In this document: positions 6,807 through 15,235 of the stretch, piece by piece
Layout of the letters: each line of letters opens with the position of its first letter
Numbering within the stretch: the stretch's first letter is position 1
DNA from: Salinimicrobium xinjiangense DSM 19287
GTDB lineage: Bacteria; Bacteroidota; Bacteroidia; Flavobacteriales; Flavobacteriaceae
NCBI RefSeq assembly: GCF_000423585.1
Contig: NZ_AUIG01000031.1
Coordinates: 1 to 43,563 of the forward strand
DNA length: 43,563 bases
Direction: 5' to 3'
Made by a program: the position numbers and the translations under genes
Notes under the pieces: generated by a model
What the model was told of the DNA's origin: nothing
What the model saw: the letters and a program-made list of their open reading frames with translations, nothing else
The model's database searches: none

Positions 6807-7852
6807 AATTCGTCTTGTTTTGCCAAAACCCTTACGCTTTTGGAATATTAGAACCTATCATGCAGGTTCTGAAAGATCAAAACGAGGAATATCTATGGTT
6901 TCTTACCGAAAGACTGAGAGGGAAATTCCCCTTTGAAAAGGAGCCTTACACTTATGATCTGGAAGAATTGGTGGCCTGGCAAAGCGACGTCATATTTTGT
7001 CCCGGAAATGAAGTTCCTCATTACCTGCGGGGTGTAAAGGTTCAGGTCTTTCACGGACTGGCAGGTGAAAAAAAAGGACATTTCAGGATAAGGCATTATT
7101 TCGACCTGTATCTTACCCAGGGTCCTTATTTCACCAGGAAATTCAGGCGCTCCAAACGCAGACATAAGAATTTTGAAGTAGTAGAGACCGGCTGGCCAAA
7201 ACTCGATGTTTATGCCAATGATCGTAATAAGTATGATGCCGAAAAAGAAGCTTTGCTAAAAGAACATCATGCAGAAAATCTCATTTTATATGCTCCAACT
7301 TTTTCTCCTTCCCTAACCTCGGCCCCGCATTTACTGAAGGAAATAAAGGATCTTGCCAAAGATGAGAACTACCTTATCCAGGTCAAATTCCACGACCTCA
7401 TGGCTCCTGAAGTCGTAGAAGATTACCGGAAACTTGCCGCTAATACGCCAAACATCCTTCTGGAAGAGGAACCGAATATTGTAAAATACCTGTTGATGGC
7501 AGATCTTATGATAAGCGACACCTCTTCTGTGGTCTATGAATTCCTGTTACTCGATAAACCAGTGATCACATTTAAAAGCAGTTCTGAAGTAAAGGTTTGG
7601 GACAATGCCACAGAATATACCGGACTTTCCAGAAAAGTAAGAAGAAACCTCGAACAGGATCCATTCCGGGACGAGCGAAAGGTGGTCATAGAAGAATATC
7701 ATCCCTATGATGACGGCCGCAGTGCAGAAAGAATGGTGGCGGCTGTTAAAGATTATATTGAAGAAAACGGGGTTCCTGAAAGAAGAAAATTACCTTTCCT
7801 GAGAAAGCGCAAAATGAACAGGATGTTTCGCAGAAAGAGGTCCGGAAAATGA
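6803..7852 (+). CDS. CDP-glycerol glycerophosphotransferase-like protein
   Basis: The protein has 349 residues and looks like the catalytic GT-B domain of the TagB/TagF family, which transfers glycerol phosphate or other polyol phosphates from CDP-activated donors. Landmarks are VQVFHGLAGEKKG (about 80-92, matching the family HGTxxK motif), YAPTFSPS near 159, and LLMADLMISDTSSVVYEFL (about 229-247, matching the D-x-SS-x-x-x-D/E motif). The C-terminal 30 residues are strongly basic (RRKLPFLRKRKMNRMFRRKR), probably binding the membrane or LPS phosphates. Gram-negative Bacteroidota lack teichoic acid, so the acceptor is probably LPS core. It is translationally coupled to the nucleotidyltransferase before it. 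Confidence 0.82.
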   Translation: MKFVLFCQNPYAFGILEPIMQVLKDQNEEYLWFLTERLRGKFPFEKEPYTYDLEELVAWQSDVIFCPGNEVPHYLRGVKVQVFHGLAGEKKGHFRIRHYFDLYLTQGPYFTRKFRRSKRRHKNFEVVETGWPKLDVYANDRNKYDAEKEALLKEHHAENLILYAPTFSPSLTSAPHLLKEIKDLAKDENYLIQVKFHDLMAPEVVEDYRKLAANTPNILLEEEPNIVKYLLMADLMISDTSSVVYEFLLLDKPVITFKSSSEVKVWDNATEYTGLSRKVRRNLEQDPFRDERKVVIEEYHPYDDGRSAERMVAAVKDYIEENGVPERRKLPFLRKRKMNRMFRRKRSGK

Positions 7853-7864
7853 CATTTTTGACAC

Positions 7865-8623
7865 CTATTTTTTCCAGAATTTCACTTTTTTCTTAAGTGC
7901 TTTTTTCCGCTGAAAATCTCTTTGAAAATCACTGGTATAGCCCCACATTTTCTGAAAGACCAGTTCTTCGGGCATAGAAATTAATTTAGCATATTCAGAT
8001 GCCATCACTTTCACCATATCCTTGCGTGGAGTAAGACGGGAGAAGTTTCTCATACGTTCCTCCAGTGAAAGCTTTTTAAAATTCATACGATTAAGATCAA
8101 CCAGAAAGAATCTGTAATCTCCACTGTTAAGCTGTATAAGGGTATTGCCCGGAGAATGATCCAGAAATTCCACCCCTTCTTCATGCAGCCTGAAAGTAAA
8201 CCTGGTAAATGCCCTGAGTATCTCCTCGTGGTGGGGATAGTCAGCCTGCTGCACCAGCTCCCGGTAAGTGAGATCATAACCTAATTGTTCACTGATATAA
8301 TAACTCTTTCTAAATGTTGTGGCACCTGTTTCTTCAAGATAAGCGATCGGTCTCGGGGTTCCTATACCCTTTACAAGGAGTTTTTGCGCATAAGTGTAGG
8401 AACGTTCGGCCTTGGATCTCCTGAAAAACCGATATACAATCCGGTTGATCAAATTGGGCATCTTGAAGGCCTTAACATTAACGGTGATTCCCTGCAGTTC
8501 AAACAGCTTTATCTTGTTACGTTTCCCTGGTCCCAACAGGGTTCCCCCCTCTTCGAAATGCCTTACGAGTTCCAGGATCTCCTCTTTTGAGTTTTGGAAA
8601 TTTTCTGAGATTACTATTTTCAT
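7865..8623 (-). CDS. Lipopolysaccharide core kinase (InaA/KdkA/WaaP-like)
   Basis: This is a 252-residue protein of the kinase-like fold used for phosphorylating Kdo or heptose of the LPS inner core. The visible catalytic residues are a Lys in VNVKAFK (near 51), a Glu in the next helix (SKAERSYTYA, near 73), the catalytic loop LDHSPGNTLI (D155, N160) and the metal-binding Asp in FFLVDLNRM (D176). The ATG at 8623 is chosen because the family begins just before this point; an upstream in-frame ATG would add 22 residues with a composition unlike the rest. The gene lies antisense inside the LPS locus and is convergent with the CDP-glycerol transferase. Confidence 0.83.
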   Translation of the reverse strand: MKIVISENFQNSKEEILELVRHFEEGGTLLGPGKRNKIKLFELQGITVNVKAFKMPNLINRIVYRFFRRSKAERSYTYAQKLLVKGIGTPRPIAYLEETGATTFRKSYYISEQLGYDLTYRELVQQADYPHHEEILRAFTRFTFRLHEEGVEFLDHSPGNTLIQLNSGDYRFFLVDLNRMNFKKLSLEERMRNFSRLTPRKDMVKVMASEYAKLISMPEELVFQKMWGYTSDFQRDFQRKKALKKKVKFWKK

Positions 8624-8624
8624 T

Positions 8625-8807
8625 TTACTTCCGGATACTTTTTGCCTGAACCGTACTGCATATTGGTGGGGAAGAGAAAGCCATATCAAATTTGATGTTT
8701 TCCCACCAAAGTTCCTTTATAAGGTTGACCGGTTTGAAGCTTGTTTTTCCAGTTGGGAGTTGATGCATTTTGGTCCTGGTTAATTTCATTAGCGGGAATT
8801 CTTCCAC
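8625..8807 (-). CDS. Small ORF upstream of the LPS kinase, possibly a frameshifted remnant
   Basis: A 60-codon frame stops 1 bp before the kinase ATG, the spacing of an operon neighbour. It contains TRTKMHQLPTGKTSFK and ELWWENIKFDMAFS, a composition more protein-like than a random frame. Near its end the overlapping frame reads SLPHQYAVRFRQKVSGSK, so a longer protein may have been frameshifted around base 8690. I do not recognise the family. It may be a genuine small gene, the remains of one, or a chance frame. Confidence 0.3.
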   Translation of the reverse strand: MEEFPLMKLTRTKMHQLPTGKTSFKPVNLIKELWWENIKFDMAFSSPPICSTVQAKSIRK

Positions 8808-8818
8808 AAATTTAATAT

Positions 8819-8826
8819 TATATTTG
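8819..8826 (+). promoter_or_regulatory. -7 box for the DUF5672-GT2 unit
   Basis: TATATTTG matches TAnnTTTG and lies 22 bp before the ATG of the DUF5672 gene, in the divergent spacer with the small ORF and LPS kinase. No TTG -33 box was found at the usual distance. Confidence 0.5.
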
Positions 8827-8848
8827 TAACCTAATCATGAACAAGTAA

Positions 8849-9613
8849 ATGCGCATTGCCGTTGTAATCCCCTGTTATAAAAATGAACTTAATGCACTTG
8901 AAGAACGTTCTCTCAATCAATGCCTCAAGGTTCTTAAGGATTACAAGGTGATATTTGCAATTCCTGAAGGTCTTGAAGTAAAGCAGAAGCCTTCTTTCAT
9001 AAAGACAGAGGAGTTTGACAAAGAATATTTCAAAAATATTTCGGGCTATAATAAACTCATGCTGACCTCTGATTTTTATAAACGCTTTCTTGGTTACGAC
9101 TATGTCCTGATCTATCAACTTGACGCTTTTGTTTTTAGGGATGAATTGAGATCCTGGTGTCAAAAGGGCTATGATTATATAGGTGCTCCCTGGATTGCCA
9201 CAAGAAATCTCACCTCTTCTCTTCTAAGACCTTTTAAATCTAAAAGTCTGAAGAAAAGAGAGCCTATCTTTTATAAAGTAGGTAATGGTGGATTTTCACT
9301 CAGAAAAACAAAAGCCTTTTACGAAATTTCTGAAAAGCTGAAACAGGAAATAAAAGAGCAGCTTGATGAAAAGCAGGATGAGATCTATTCCATTGAAGAT
9401 GTCTTCTGGTCTTTAAAGGTGCCTGAATTCTTTCCGGAATTCAAAATTCCGGGGTATGAGGAAGCAGTGGGTTTTGCCATAGATAGAAAGCCGGAATTAG
9501 CTTTGAAATTAAATAATAATCAGCTTCCTTTTGGATGTCACGGAATAGACAAACCCAAGGTTAAAAATTTCTGGGAACCAATAATTGAACGGGAATTCCG
9601 GAAAACAGATTAA
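8849..9613 (+). CDS. DUF5672 family protein, putative glycosyltransferase
   Basis: The 254-residue protein opens with AVVIPCYKN, a GT-A-type start. The DUF5672 core follows: SGYNKLMLTSDFYKRFLGYD, then VLIYQLDAFVFRDEL, then GYDYIGAPW. LDAF resembles a metal-binding DxD-like site of GT-A transferases. VGNGGFSLR near 147 and DVFWS near 186 are further motifs shared with this family, which occurs in LPS and capsule loci. It ends 2 bp before the next glycosyltransferase, so the two are co-transcribed. Sugar and acceptor are unknown. Confidence 0.8.
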   Translation: MRIAVVIPCYKNELNALEERSLNQCLKVLKDYKVIFAIPEGLEVKQKPSFIKTEEFDKEYFKNISGYNKLMLTSDFYKRFLGYDYVLIYQLDAFVFRDELRSWCQKGYDYIGAPWIATRNLTSSLLRPFKSKSLKKREPIFYKVGNGGFSLRKTKAFYEISEKLKQEIKEQLDEKQDEIYSIEDVFWSLKVPEFFPEFKIPGYEEAVGFAIDRKPELALKLNNNQLPFGCHGIDKPKVKNFWEPIIEREFRKTD

Positions 9614-9615
9614 TC

Positions 9616-10344
9616 ATGGCCACTCCTTTTAAAAATAAATTCAGGCGCTTTTTGGAATCGGCACTGGGGAAGGAACCCTCAGATTTTAAAAAGATTCCGA
9701 TCATCATAAACAACTACAACAGGTTAACCACCTTAAAGCAATTGATCTCAGACCTGGAAAGCCGTGGTTATTACAACATCCACATCATTGATAATAACTC
9801 CGCTTATCCCCCACTTTTGGAATTCTATGAAACCTGTGAATATAAAGTTCACAGATTAAAGAAGAATATCGGCTTCAAGGCTTTGTGGAAAAGTGGATTA
9901 TGGTATAAATTCATTAGAGGATATTATTGTTATACAGATTCAGATCTTTCCATAGTGCCGGAATGTCCCGATAATTTTTTGGAAGTCTTTTATAAGCTTC
10001 TCAAAAAATATCCTGAAGTTTTTAAAGTCGGTTTCTCCCTGAAAATTGATGATCTGCCAGATCATTATTACCGGAAGCAGGAAGTTTATGATTGGGAATC
10101 GAAATTCTATTTAAAAGAAAAGGAAGAAAATGTATTTATTGCCCCAATTGATACCACCTTTGCACTTTACAGACCCTTTGCACGAAGAGGCAAGCGCGAT
10201 GGAAGTGACGAAATTTTAAGGATTGGTGCCCCTTTTGAATGCCGGCATCTCCCCTGGTATATTGATTCAAATGCACCTTCAGAAGAGGAGCTTTACTATA
10301 TGAACTCTGTTCGGAAAATCACCCACTGGACGGGCAAAAGATAG
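9616..10344 (+). CDS. Glycosyltransferase, GT2-like
   Basis: This 242-residue GT-A enzyme has IIINNYNRLTTLKQLI (about 29-44), the family-2 opening, IHIIDNNSAYP for the nucleotide-binding strand, and YCYTDSDLSIVPE (near 111-123) carrying the DxD metal site. The C-terminal part, LPWYIDSNAPSEEELYYM, is shared with a set of flavobacterial LPS transferases. It lacks membrane segments and probably acts at the inner face of the cytoplasmic membrane. It follows the DUF5672 gene with a 2-bp gap; the GT4 gene follows after 38 bp. Confidence 0.8.
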   Translation: MATPFKNKFRRFLESALGKEPSDFKKIPIIINNYNRLTTLKQLISDLESRGYYNIHIIDNNSAYPPLLEFYETCEYKVHRLKKNIGFKALWKSGLWYKFIRGYYCYTDSDLSIVPECPDNFLEVFYKLLKKYPEVFKVGFSLKIDDLPDHYYRKQEVYDWESKFYLKEKEENVFIAPIDTTFALYRPFARRGKRDGSDEILRIGAPFECRHLPWYIDSNAPSEEELYYMNSVRKITHWTGKR

Positions 10345-10382
10345 AAAGATCTCAAATTTATTACCTGTTATAGATATTTAAA

Positions 10383-11489
10383 ATGAAAATCCTTCATCTT
10401 TCTGCGGCGCAAAAATGGGGAGGTGGTGAAAACCATCTGGAGAACCTGTGCCATGAATTGAAAGAAGAGATAGAAAATACAGTCTTTTGTGTCGCCGGTG
10501 GGATGCTGCATGAAAGATTAAAAGAAAAAGAAGTGCGGGTTATCCCTGCGCCTCTTGCCAATAAAATGGATCCCCGGTTCTTTCTTAAACTCTCCAGGAT
10601 CTGTAAAAAAGAGCAGTTTGATCTATTGCACATTCACGATAGCACGGCCCTGACGCTGGCGGTAATGGCTGATCATTTTACGGACCTCCCGACCTTTATC
10701 CTCAGCAAGAAAACTTCTTTCCCTATTCGGCCAAGACGGCGAACCTTATTCAAATACAATTATCCGAAGATCAGGAGCATTCTCTGTGTTTCAGAAGCGA
10801 CAAAACAAATTAGCTCTAAAACCCTTAGCCGGAATGAACGACTTAAAGTGATCTACCACGGAACACGTTTGGATAACAAGTCTGAAAAATCGCCTTTTTC
10901 ACTTAGGAATAGATATAATATTCCCAAGGAGGCAGTTCTAATTGGCAATATTGGCAATCACATTGAGGCTAAACATCTGGAAACCTTTATAAAAACCGCG
11001 CACCAGCTGGTTAATGTAAAACAGCGGAAAGATTTTTATTTTCTGCAAATAGGGAATTTCAGTAAAAGAACGGCAGCATTGTTAGAGATGGTTAAAGAAT
11101 ACAATCTGGAGAAGCATCTTTCCTTCACCGGCTATATTCCGGAGGCTTCAGCTTTTATTCCGCAGTTCGATATCATGCTTATCACTTCCGAAAATGAGGG
11201 AATTCCGCAGGTGATCTATGAATCCTTTTACTATAACATTCCTGTGGTGAGTACAAACGTAGGCGGAATTCCTGAAGTCATCGAAAATAAGATAAATGGA
11301 TTATTAAGCGAAGCTTACGATCATAAAGGCATAGGCGAAAACCTGCTCTTTTTAATTGAAAATCCGCAGGTAATCCCGAACTTTGCAAAAATTTCCAGGG
11401 AAAAGCTATTTAAACATTTCACAAGCAAAATTATGGCAGAAAAAACCCTGAAAGAATATAAAAAAGCGACAAATGGTAGATATCACTGA
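10383..11489 (+). CDS. Glycosyltransferase family 4
   Basis: The protein has 368 residues and the GT-B fold. The N-terminus KILHLSAAQKWGGGENHL has the GG(G)E/A motif that binds the acceptor. The C-terminal Rossmann domain begins near residue 180 with LIGNIGNHIEAKH. The donor-binding EX7E motif is ENEGIPQVIYESFYYNIPVV, followed by STNVGGIPEVI. It probably extends the LPS core. Its end overlaps the threonylcarbamoyl-AMP synthase gene by 17 bp, so both are read from one message. Confidence 0.88.
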   Translation: MKILHLSAAQKWGGGENHLENLCHELKEEIENTVFCVAGGMLHERLKEKEVRVIPAPLANKMDPRFFLKLSRICKKEQFDLLHIHDSTALTLAVMADHFTDLPTFILSKKTSFPIRPRRRTLFKYNYPKIRSILCVSEATKQISSKTLSRNERLKVIYHGTRLDNKSEKSPFSLRNRYNIPKEAVLIGNIGNHIEAKHLETFIKTAHQLVNVKQRKDFYFLQIGNFSKRTAALLEMVKEYNLEKHLSFTGYIPEASAFIPQFDIMLITSENEGIPQVIYESFYYNIPVVSTNVGGIPEVIENKINGLLSEAYDHKGIGENLLFLIENPQVIPNFAKISREKLFKHFTSKIMAEKTLKEYKKATNGRYH

Positions 11490-12042
11490 AGAAGTAAATA
11501 ATGCGTACGCTGCTCTAAAAAGAGGGGGAATAATCTTATATCCAACAGACACGGTTTGGGGAATTGGCTGTGATGCCACCAATGCCGACGCCATTGACAA
11601 AATATACGCACTAAAGAAGAGGAGCGAAGAAAAAGCTCTTATTTGCCTGGTTTCAGACTTTAAGATGCTCAACCAATTTGTAGAAGAAGTGCCCGAAGTA
11701 GCTTACGACATCCTGAAGTATGCTGCCAAGCCTACTACCATTATTTATGATAAACCTATTAGGGTGGCAGAAAATCTGGTAGGAAAGGATAATACTCTCG
11801 GCATCCGGGTGACCAAGGATGAATTTTGTCAAAGACTCCTCAAGAAATTGAAACGTCCTTTGGTCTCGACCTCTGCCAATATCAGCCTGGAACCTACTCC
11901 TGAATCTTTCGCCCAAATCTCTCCTCAAATTTTAAAAGGTGTGGACTATGTGGTAAATTTGCAACAGTCAATAAAAACCCCGAAACCTTCAGCTATTATT
12001 AAGCTAAGTAACGATGGGAAAGTTAAGGTGATTCGGAAATAA
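11473..12042 (+). CDS. L-threonylcarbamoyladenylate synthase (Sua5/YrdC)
   Basis: This 189-residue protein is the YrdC domain alone, without a Sua5 C-terminal domain. It makes threonylcarbamoyl-AMP from threonine, bicarbonate and ATP for the t6A modification of ANN-decoding tRNAs. Motifs are GGIILYPTDTVWGIGCDA near the start, KKRSEEKALICLV for the substrate pocket, LGIRVTKD and VSTSANIS. The start lies inside the end of the glycosyltransferase gene. A long perfect inverted repeat follows 12 bp after the stop. Confidence 0.93.
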   Translation: MVDITEEVNNAYAALKRGGIILYPTDTVWGIGCDATNADAIDKIYALKKRSEEKALICLVSDFKMLNQFVEEVPEVAYDILKYAAKPTTIIYDKPIRVAENLVGKDNTLGIRVTKDEFCQRLLKKLKRPLVSTSANISLEPTPESFAQISPQILKGVDYVVNLQQSIKTPKPSAIIKLSNDGKVKVIRK

Positions 12043-12053
12043 AAAATAAAATT

Positions 12054-12086
12054 AGACCTCACAGGTTTTGAAAACCTGTGAGGTCT
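12054..12086. repeat. 33-bp perfect palindrome (interspersed repeat or terminator)
   Basis: The arms AGACCTCACAGGTTTT and its exact complement AAAACCTGTGAGGTCT surround a single G. It lies between the YrdC gene and cca. Only two T follow, so it is a poor intrinsic terminator. From memory, near-identical palindromes are scattered in many Bacteroidota genomes, which would make it a REP/MITE-like repeat. Confidence 0.75.
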
Positions 12087-12156
12087 TTAGTCGGGTTTTC
12101 AGTCAGAAGAAATTCGCATATTCATGGAAGAAAACACCCAATAAGAAATAATAAAA

Positions 12157-13572
12157 GTGAATAACTACAAACAGGCCCTCACCAATAACATCTTTAAAGT
12201 AATTTCTCTTGCGACAGAAGAACTGCAGCTGGAAAGCTATGTCATTGGCGGCTTTGTGCGGGATTATATACTTCAAAGAGGAGATCATAAAGACATAGAT
12301 GTAGTGGCTGTTGGCAGCGGAATTGAACTGGCGAGAAAGGTTGCTGAGCTTTTACCCCATAAGCCTAAGGTGCAGGTTTTCAAAACCTATGGCACTGCCA
12401 TGCTACGAGCTTATGACATGGAGGTGGAATTTGTTGGTGCCAGGAAAGAGAGTTATTCCGAAGAAAGCAGAAATCCTGCTGTAGAACAGGGAACTCTGGA
12501 AGACGATCAAAACCGGCGTGATTTCACCATTAATGCCCTGGCTTTAAGTTTAAATGAGGATACTTATGGAGACCTGCTCGATCCATTCAACGGTCTTCAG
12601 GATCTAAACACCGGACTCATTAGGACCCCGCTTGACCCGGATATCACCTATTCTGACGATCCTTTGCGAATGTTAAGGGCAATCAGGTTTGCTTCACAAT
12701 TAGAGTTCCGAATTGAAAAGGATTCCCTGCAGGCAATAACCCGCAATAGAAACCGGATTAAAATTATTTCCCGGGAACGCATAGTGGATGAAATAAACAA
12801 GATCCTGTTGTCTAAAAAACCTTCGGTAGGATTCAGCCTTCTGCACAAAACCGGGATGCTTCGGCTTATCCTGCCGGAATTGACTGCTCTGGAAGGCATA
12901 GACGAAATTGAAGGTCAGCGACACAAGGACAATTTCTGGCACACGCTGGAAGTAGTTGATAATATCTCTGAAAATACAGATGATCTTTGGTTGCGCTGGG
13001 CTGCCCTGCTCCATGATATTGGAAAAGAACCAACCAAAAAATTTGATGAAAATATTGGCTGGACCTTCCATGGCCACGAATTTGTTGGTGCCAAAATGGT
13101 CTATAAGATCTTTAAGCGCCTCAAGATGCCACTGAACGAAAAGATGAAATTCGTTCAGAAGCTGGTGTACATGAGTTCCAGACCTATTGTGCTTTCCCAG
13201 GACGTTACAGATTCGGCCGTAAGACGGCTCATCTTTGATGCGGGTGACGACATTGAAGATCTCATGACCCTTTGCGAGGCGGATATTACAACAAAGAATC
13301 CCCGCAGATATAAAAAATACCACAACAACTTCCAGGTAGTTCGGCAAAAGATCAAAGAAGTTGAAGAACGGGACCATGTGCGGAATTTTCAACCTCCTGT
13401 TTCCGGAGAGGAGATAATGGATACTTTTAATCTGAAGCCATCCCGGGAGATAGGAATTATAAAAGATGCTATCAAAGAAGCTATTCTGGAGGGAGTGATC
13501 CCGAATGAATACGAGGCAGCAAGAGAATTCATGCTTCGAAAAGGAAAGGAGATTGGTTTAACTCCTCAATAA
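12157..13572 (+). CDS. CCA tRNA nucleotidyltransferase / poly(A) polymerase family with HD domain
   Basis: The 471-residue protein adds or repairs the 3' CCA of tRNA. The class II nucleotidyltransferase head has GGFVRD (about 31-36), the DIDVVAVG carboxylates (near 46-53) and the [11 protein letters not shown] motif (near 122-132). The [13 protein letters not shown] linker helix is at about 168-180. A HD phosphohydrolase domain follows, with [14 protein letters not shown] near 283-296 and a further His in FHGHEF. The start is a GTG. The nearest upstream in-frame ATG (12124) runs into TAA after seven codons. Confidence 0.93.
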   Translation: MNNYKQALTNNIFKVISLATEELQLESYVIGGFVRDYILQRGDHKDIDVVAVGSGIELARKVAELLPHKPKVQVFKTYGTAMLRAYDMEVEFVGARKESYSEESRNPAVEQGTLEDDQNRRDFTINALALSLNEDTYGDLLDPFNGLQDLNTGLIRTPLDPDITYSDDPLRMLRAIRFASQLEFRIEKDSLQAITRNRNRIKIISRERIVDEINKILLSKKPSVGFSLLHKTGMLRLILPELTALEGIDEIEGQRHKDNFWHTLEVVDNISENTDDLWLRWAALLHDIGKEPTKKFDENIGWTFHGHEFVGAKMVYKIFKRLKMPLNEKMKFVQKLVYMSSRPIVLSQDVTDSAVRRLIFDAGDDIEDLMTLCEADITTKNPRRYKKYHNNFQVVRQKIKEVEERDHVRNFQPPVSGEEIMDTFNLKPSREIGIIKDAIKEAILEGVIPNEYEAAREFMLRKGKEIGLTPQ

Positions 13573-13600
13573 ATTATGCTACACCTTCACATTTACCCCC

Positions 13601-14614
13601 ATGAAAGACAATAAGAAAGTAGTGTACTGGCTGTATACCGGCTGTTTTTTAATATTTATTATGGTTGTGGTCGGGGGAATTACCCGCCTCACCAATTCCG
13701 GATTATCTATTTCAGATTACAAACTGATTACCGGCACCATTCCTCCTTTGACTGAGGAACAATGGATCGAAGAATTTGAATTCTATAAGCAATTTCCCGA
13801 ATATCAGAAGTTGCATTACCACTTCACCCTGGAAGACTTTAAAGGTATTTATTTCTGGGAATGGCTTCACAGGGTTATTGGCCGACTTATAGGCCTGGTA
13901 TTTATCATACCATTTCTCTACTTCCTTATTACCAAACAACTTACCAAACCTACTATTTATAAATCTCTGGTGCTGCTTTTCCTTGGCGGCTTTCAGGGTT
14001 TTCTGGGCTGGTACATGGTGAAGAGCGGTTTGGTTGACATGCCTGCAGTAAGTCACTACCGTCTTGCCGCACATCTTACCACAGCATTTATAACTTTTGC
14101 CTACTGCTTTTGGGTGGCAATGGACCTGGAATATCCCAAGAAAAAAGAGATCAATAAAAGCTTCAGAAATCTTGTTTGGGTAGGAATGATCGTTTTGATG
14201 TTGCAAATCATCTGGGGCGCTTTTGTCGCCGGACTTGACGCCGGCTGGATTCACAATTTCTGGCCTCAAATGACCGGAGGTGAATGGGTACATGAGACGG
14301 TATACATAGAGCAGGAGCCACTATGGAGAAATTTCATAGAAGGAAAAAGTGGAGTTCAGTTTGTACATCGTTATCTCGCATATGTGGTTGTAGCCATTAT
14401 CCTTTACATGTGGTACAGGTCAAGAAACCTTCAGCTTACCCTTCCGCAGCAAAGAGGACTCCAATGGCTGGTGGGATTAGTGTTTCTTCAATTTATTTTA
14501 GGAGTGCTTACCCTTATCTATGCGGTGCCTTTATGGCTGGGAGTTGCACACCAGGTGGGGGCATTTTTCCTGCTTACAGCAATGACTTTTACCCTCCACA
14601 GATTTAGCAGATAA
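13601..14614 (+). CDS. ctaA: Heme A synthase, COX15/CtaA family
   Basis: CtaA converts heme O to heme A for aa3-type cytochrome oxidase in the inner membrane. The 337-residue protein has about eight membrane segments. The four family histidines are in WLHRVIGRLIG, HYRLAAHLTTAF, FVHRYLAYVVV and GVAHQVGAF. The N-terminal GGITRLTNSGLSI segment, with the conserved TRLTxSGLS, is intact. Its presence argues for an aerobic, aa3-type respiring organism, in contrast to the ferredoxin-linked module at 23-28 kb. No oxidase subunits are next to it. Confidence 0.93.
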   Translation: MKDNKKVVYWLYTGCFLIFIMVVVGGITRLTNSGLSISDYKLITGTIPPLTEEQWIEEFEFYKQFPEYQKLHYHFTLEDFKGIYFWEWLHRVIGRLIGLVFIIPFLYFLITKQLTKPTIYKSLVLLFLGGFQGFLGWYMVKSGLVDMPAVSHYRLAAHLTTAFITFAYCFWVAMDLEYPKKKEINKSFRNLVWVGMIVLMLQIIWGAFVAGLDAGWIHNFWPQMTGGEWVHETVYIEQEPLWRNFIEGKSGVQFVHRYLAYVVVAIILYMWYRSRNLQLTLPQQRGLQWLVGLVFLQFILGVLTLIYAVPLWLGVAHQVGAFFLLTAMTFTLHRFSR

Positions 14615-14637
14615 ACTGGAATTGTCATCTAAAAATG

Positions 14638-14645
14638 TATCTTTG
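14638..14645 (+). promoter_or_regulatory. -7 box for the pRiA4b ORF-3 gene
   Basis: TATCTTTG fits TAnnTTTG and lies 20 bp before the ATG at 14666. A TTG at 14622-14624 is only 13 bp away, shorter than the usual 17-23 bp, so the -33 box is unresolved. Confidence 0.55.
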
Positions 14646-14665
14646 CAATCCAATTTTTTGAAGTT

Positions 14666-15175
14666 ATGCTTTACAGATTCCGAATAATACTTGATGCCGA
14701 AGAAGATGTTTTCCGTGATATAGAGATCATGGCCGATGATACCCTTGAAGACCTGCACAACACTATCCTGCAGTCTTTTGGCTTTGACGGAACCGAAATG
14801 GCCTCTTTTTATATTTCTGATGATGACTGGAACCAGGGGGAAGAAATTTCTCAGTTTGATATAACCGAAGGTACAGGATCAGTAAGATTGATGAATGAGA
14901 CCGCTATTGATGATGTCGTTTCTGAAAGTCAGACGAAATTAATTTACGTTTATGATTTCCTGAATATGTGGACCTTCCTTGTGGAGCTGGCCGAAGTTGC
15001 AGAACCCGAGCCGGGAATGGATTACCCGAATCTAATGTTCGTTCACGGACAGCTGCCACTCACCGCACCTGAAAAGGACTTCCAGGCAGAAACAGATGAT
15101 TTGGGTCCAGAATTCGACGATGATTTCGACGTGGATGATTATGACGATCTTTCTTTCGACGAGAACTGGAACTAA
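14666..15175 (+). CDS. pRiA4b ORF-3 / IS1096 passenger TnpR family protein
   Basis: This 169-residue protein has the pRiA4b ORF-3 domain: YRFRIILDAEEDVFRDIEI at the start, DTLEDLHNTILQSFGFDG in the middle, then FYISDDDW and LIYVYDFLNMW. Despite the family name, no transposition function is known for this stand-alone chromosomal type. The last 35 residues are very rich in Asp (PEFDDDFDVDDYDDLSFD), an unstructured acidic tail that could mimic nucleic acid or bind cations; this is inference. It has its own -7 box and precedes the nucleoid-associated-protein gene by 60 bp. Confidence 0.85.
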   Translation: MLYRFRIILDAEEDVFRDIEIMADDTLEDLHNTILQSFGFDGTEMASFYISDDDWNQGEEISQFDITEGTGSVRLMNETAIDDVVSESQTKLIYVYDFLNMWTFLVELAEVAEPEPGMDYPNLMFVHGQLPLTAPEKDFQAETDDLGPEFDDDFDVDDYDDLSFDENWN

Positions 15176-15235
15176 GTCAAATTTCCCTACTTTTCGCTTT
15201 TAATTAATCCGGTAACTTAACCGCACCCTTTCAAT

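Noticed and set aside
14666-15175. Mobile-element gene because of the family name (IS1096 passenger / pRiA4b ORF-3)
   Set aside because: The domain is common in stand-alone chromosomal proteins. No inverted repeats or transposase lie nearby.
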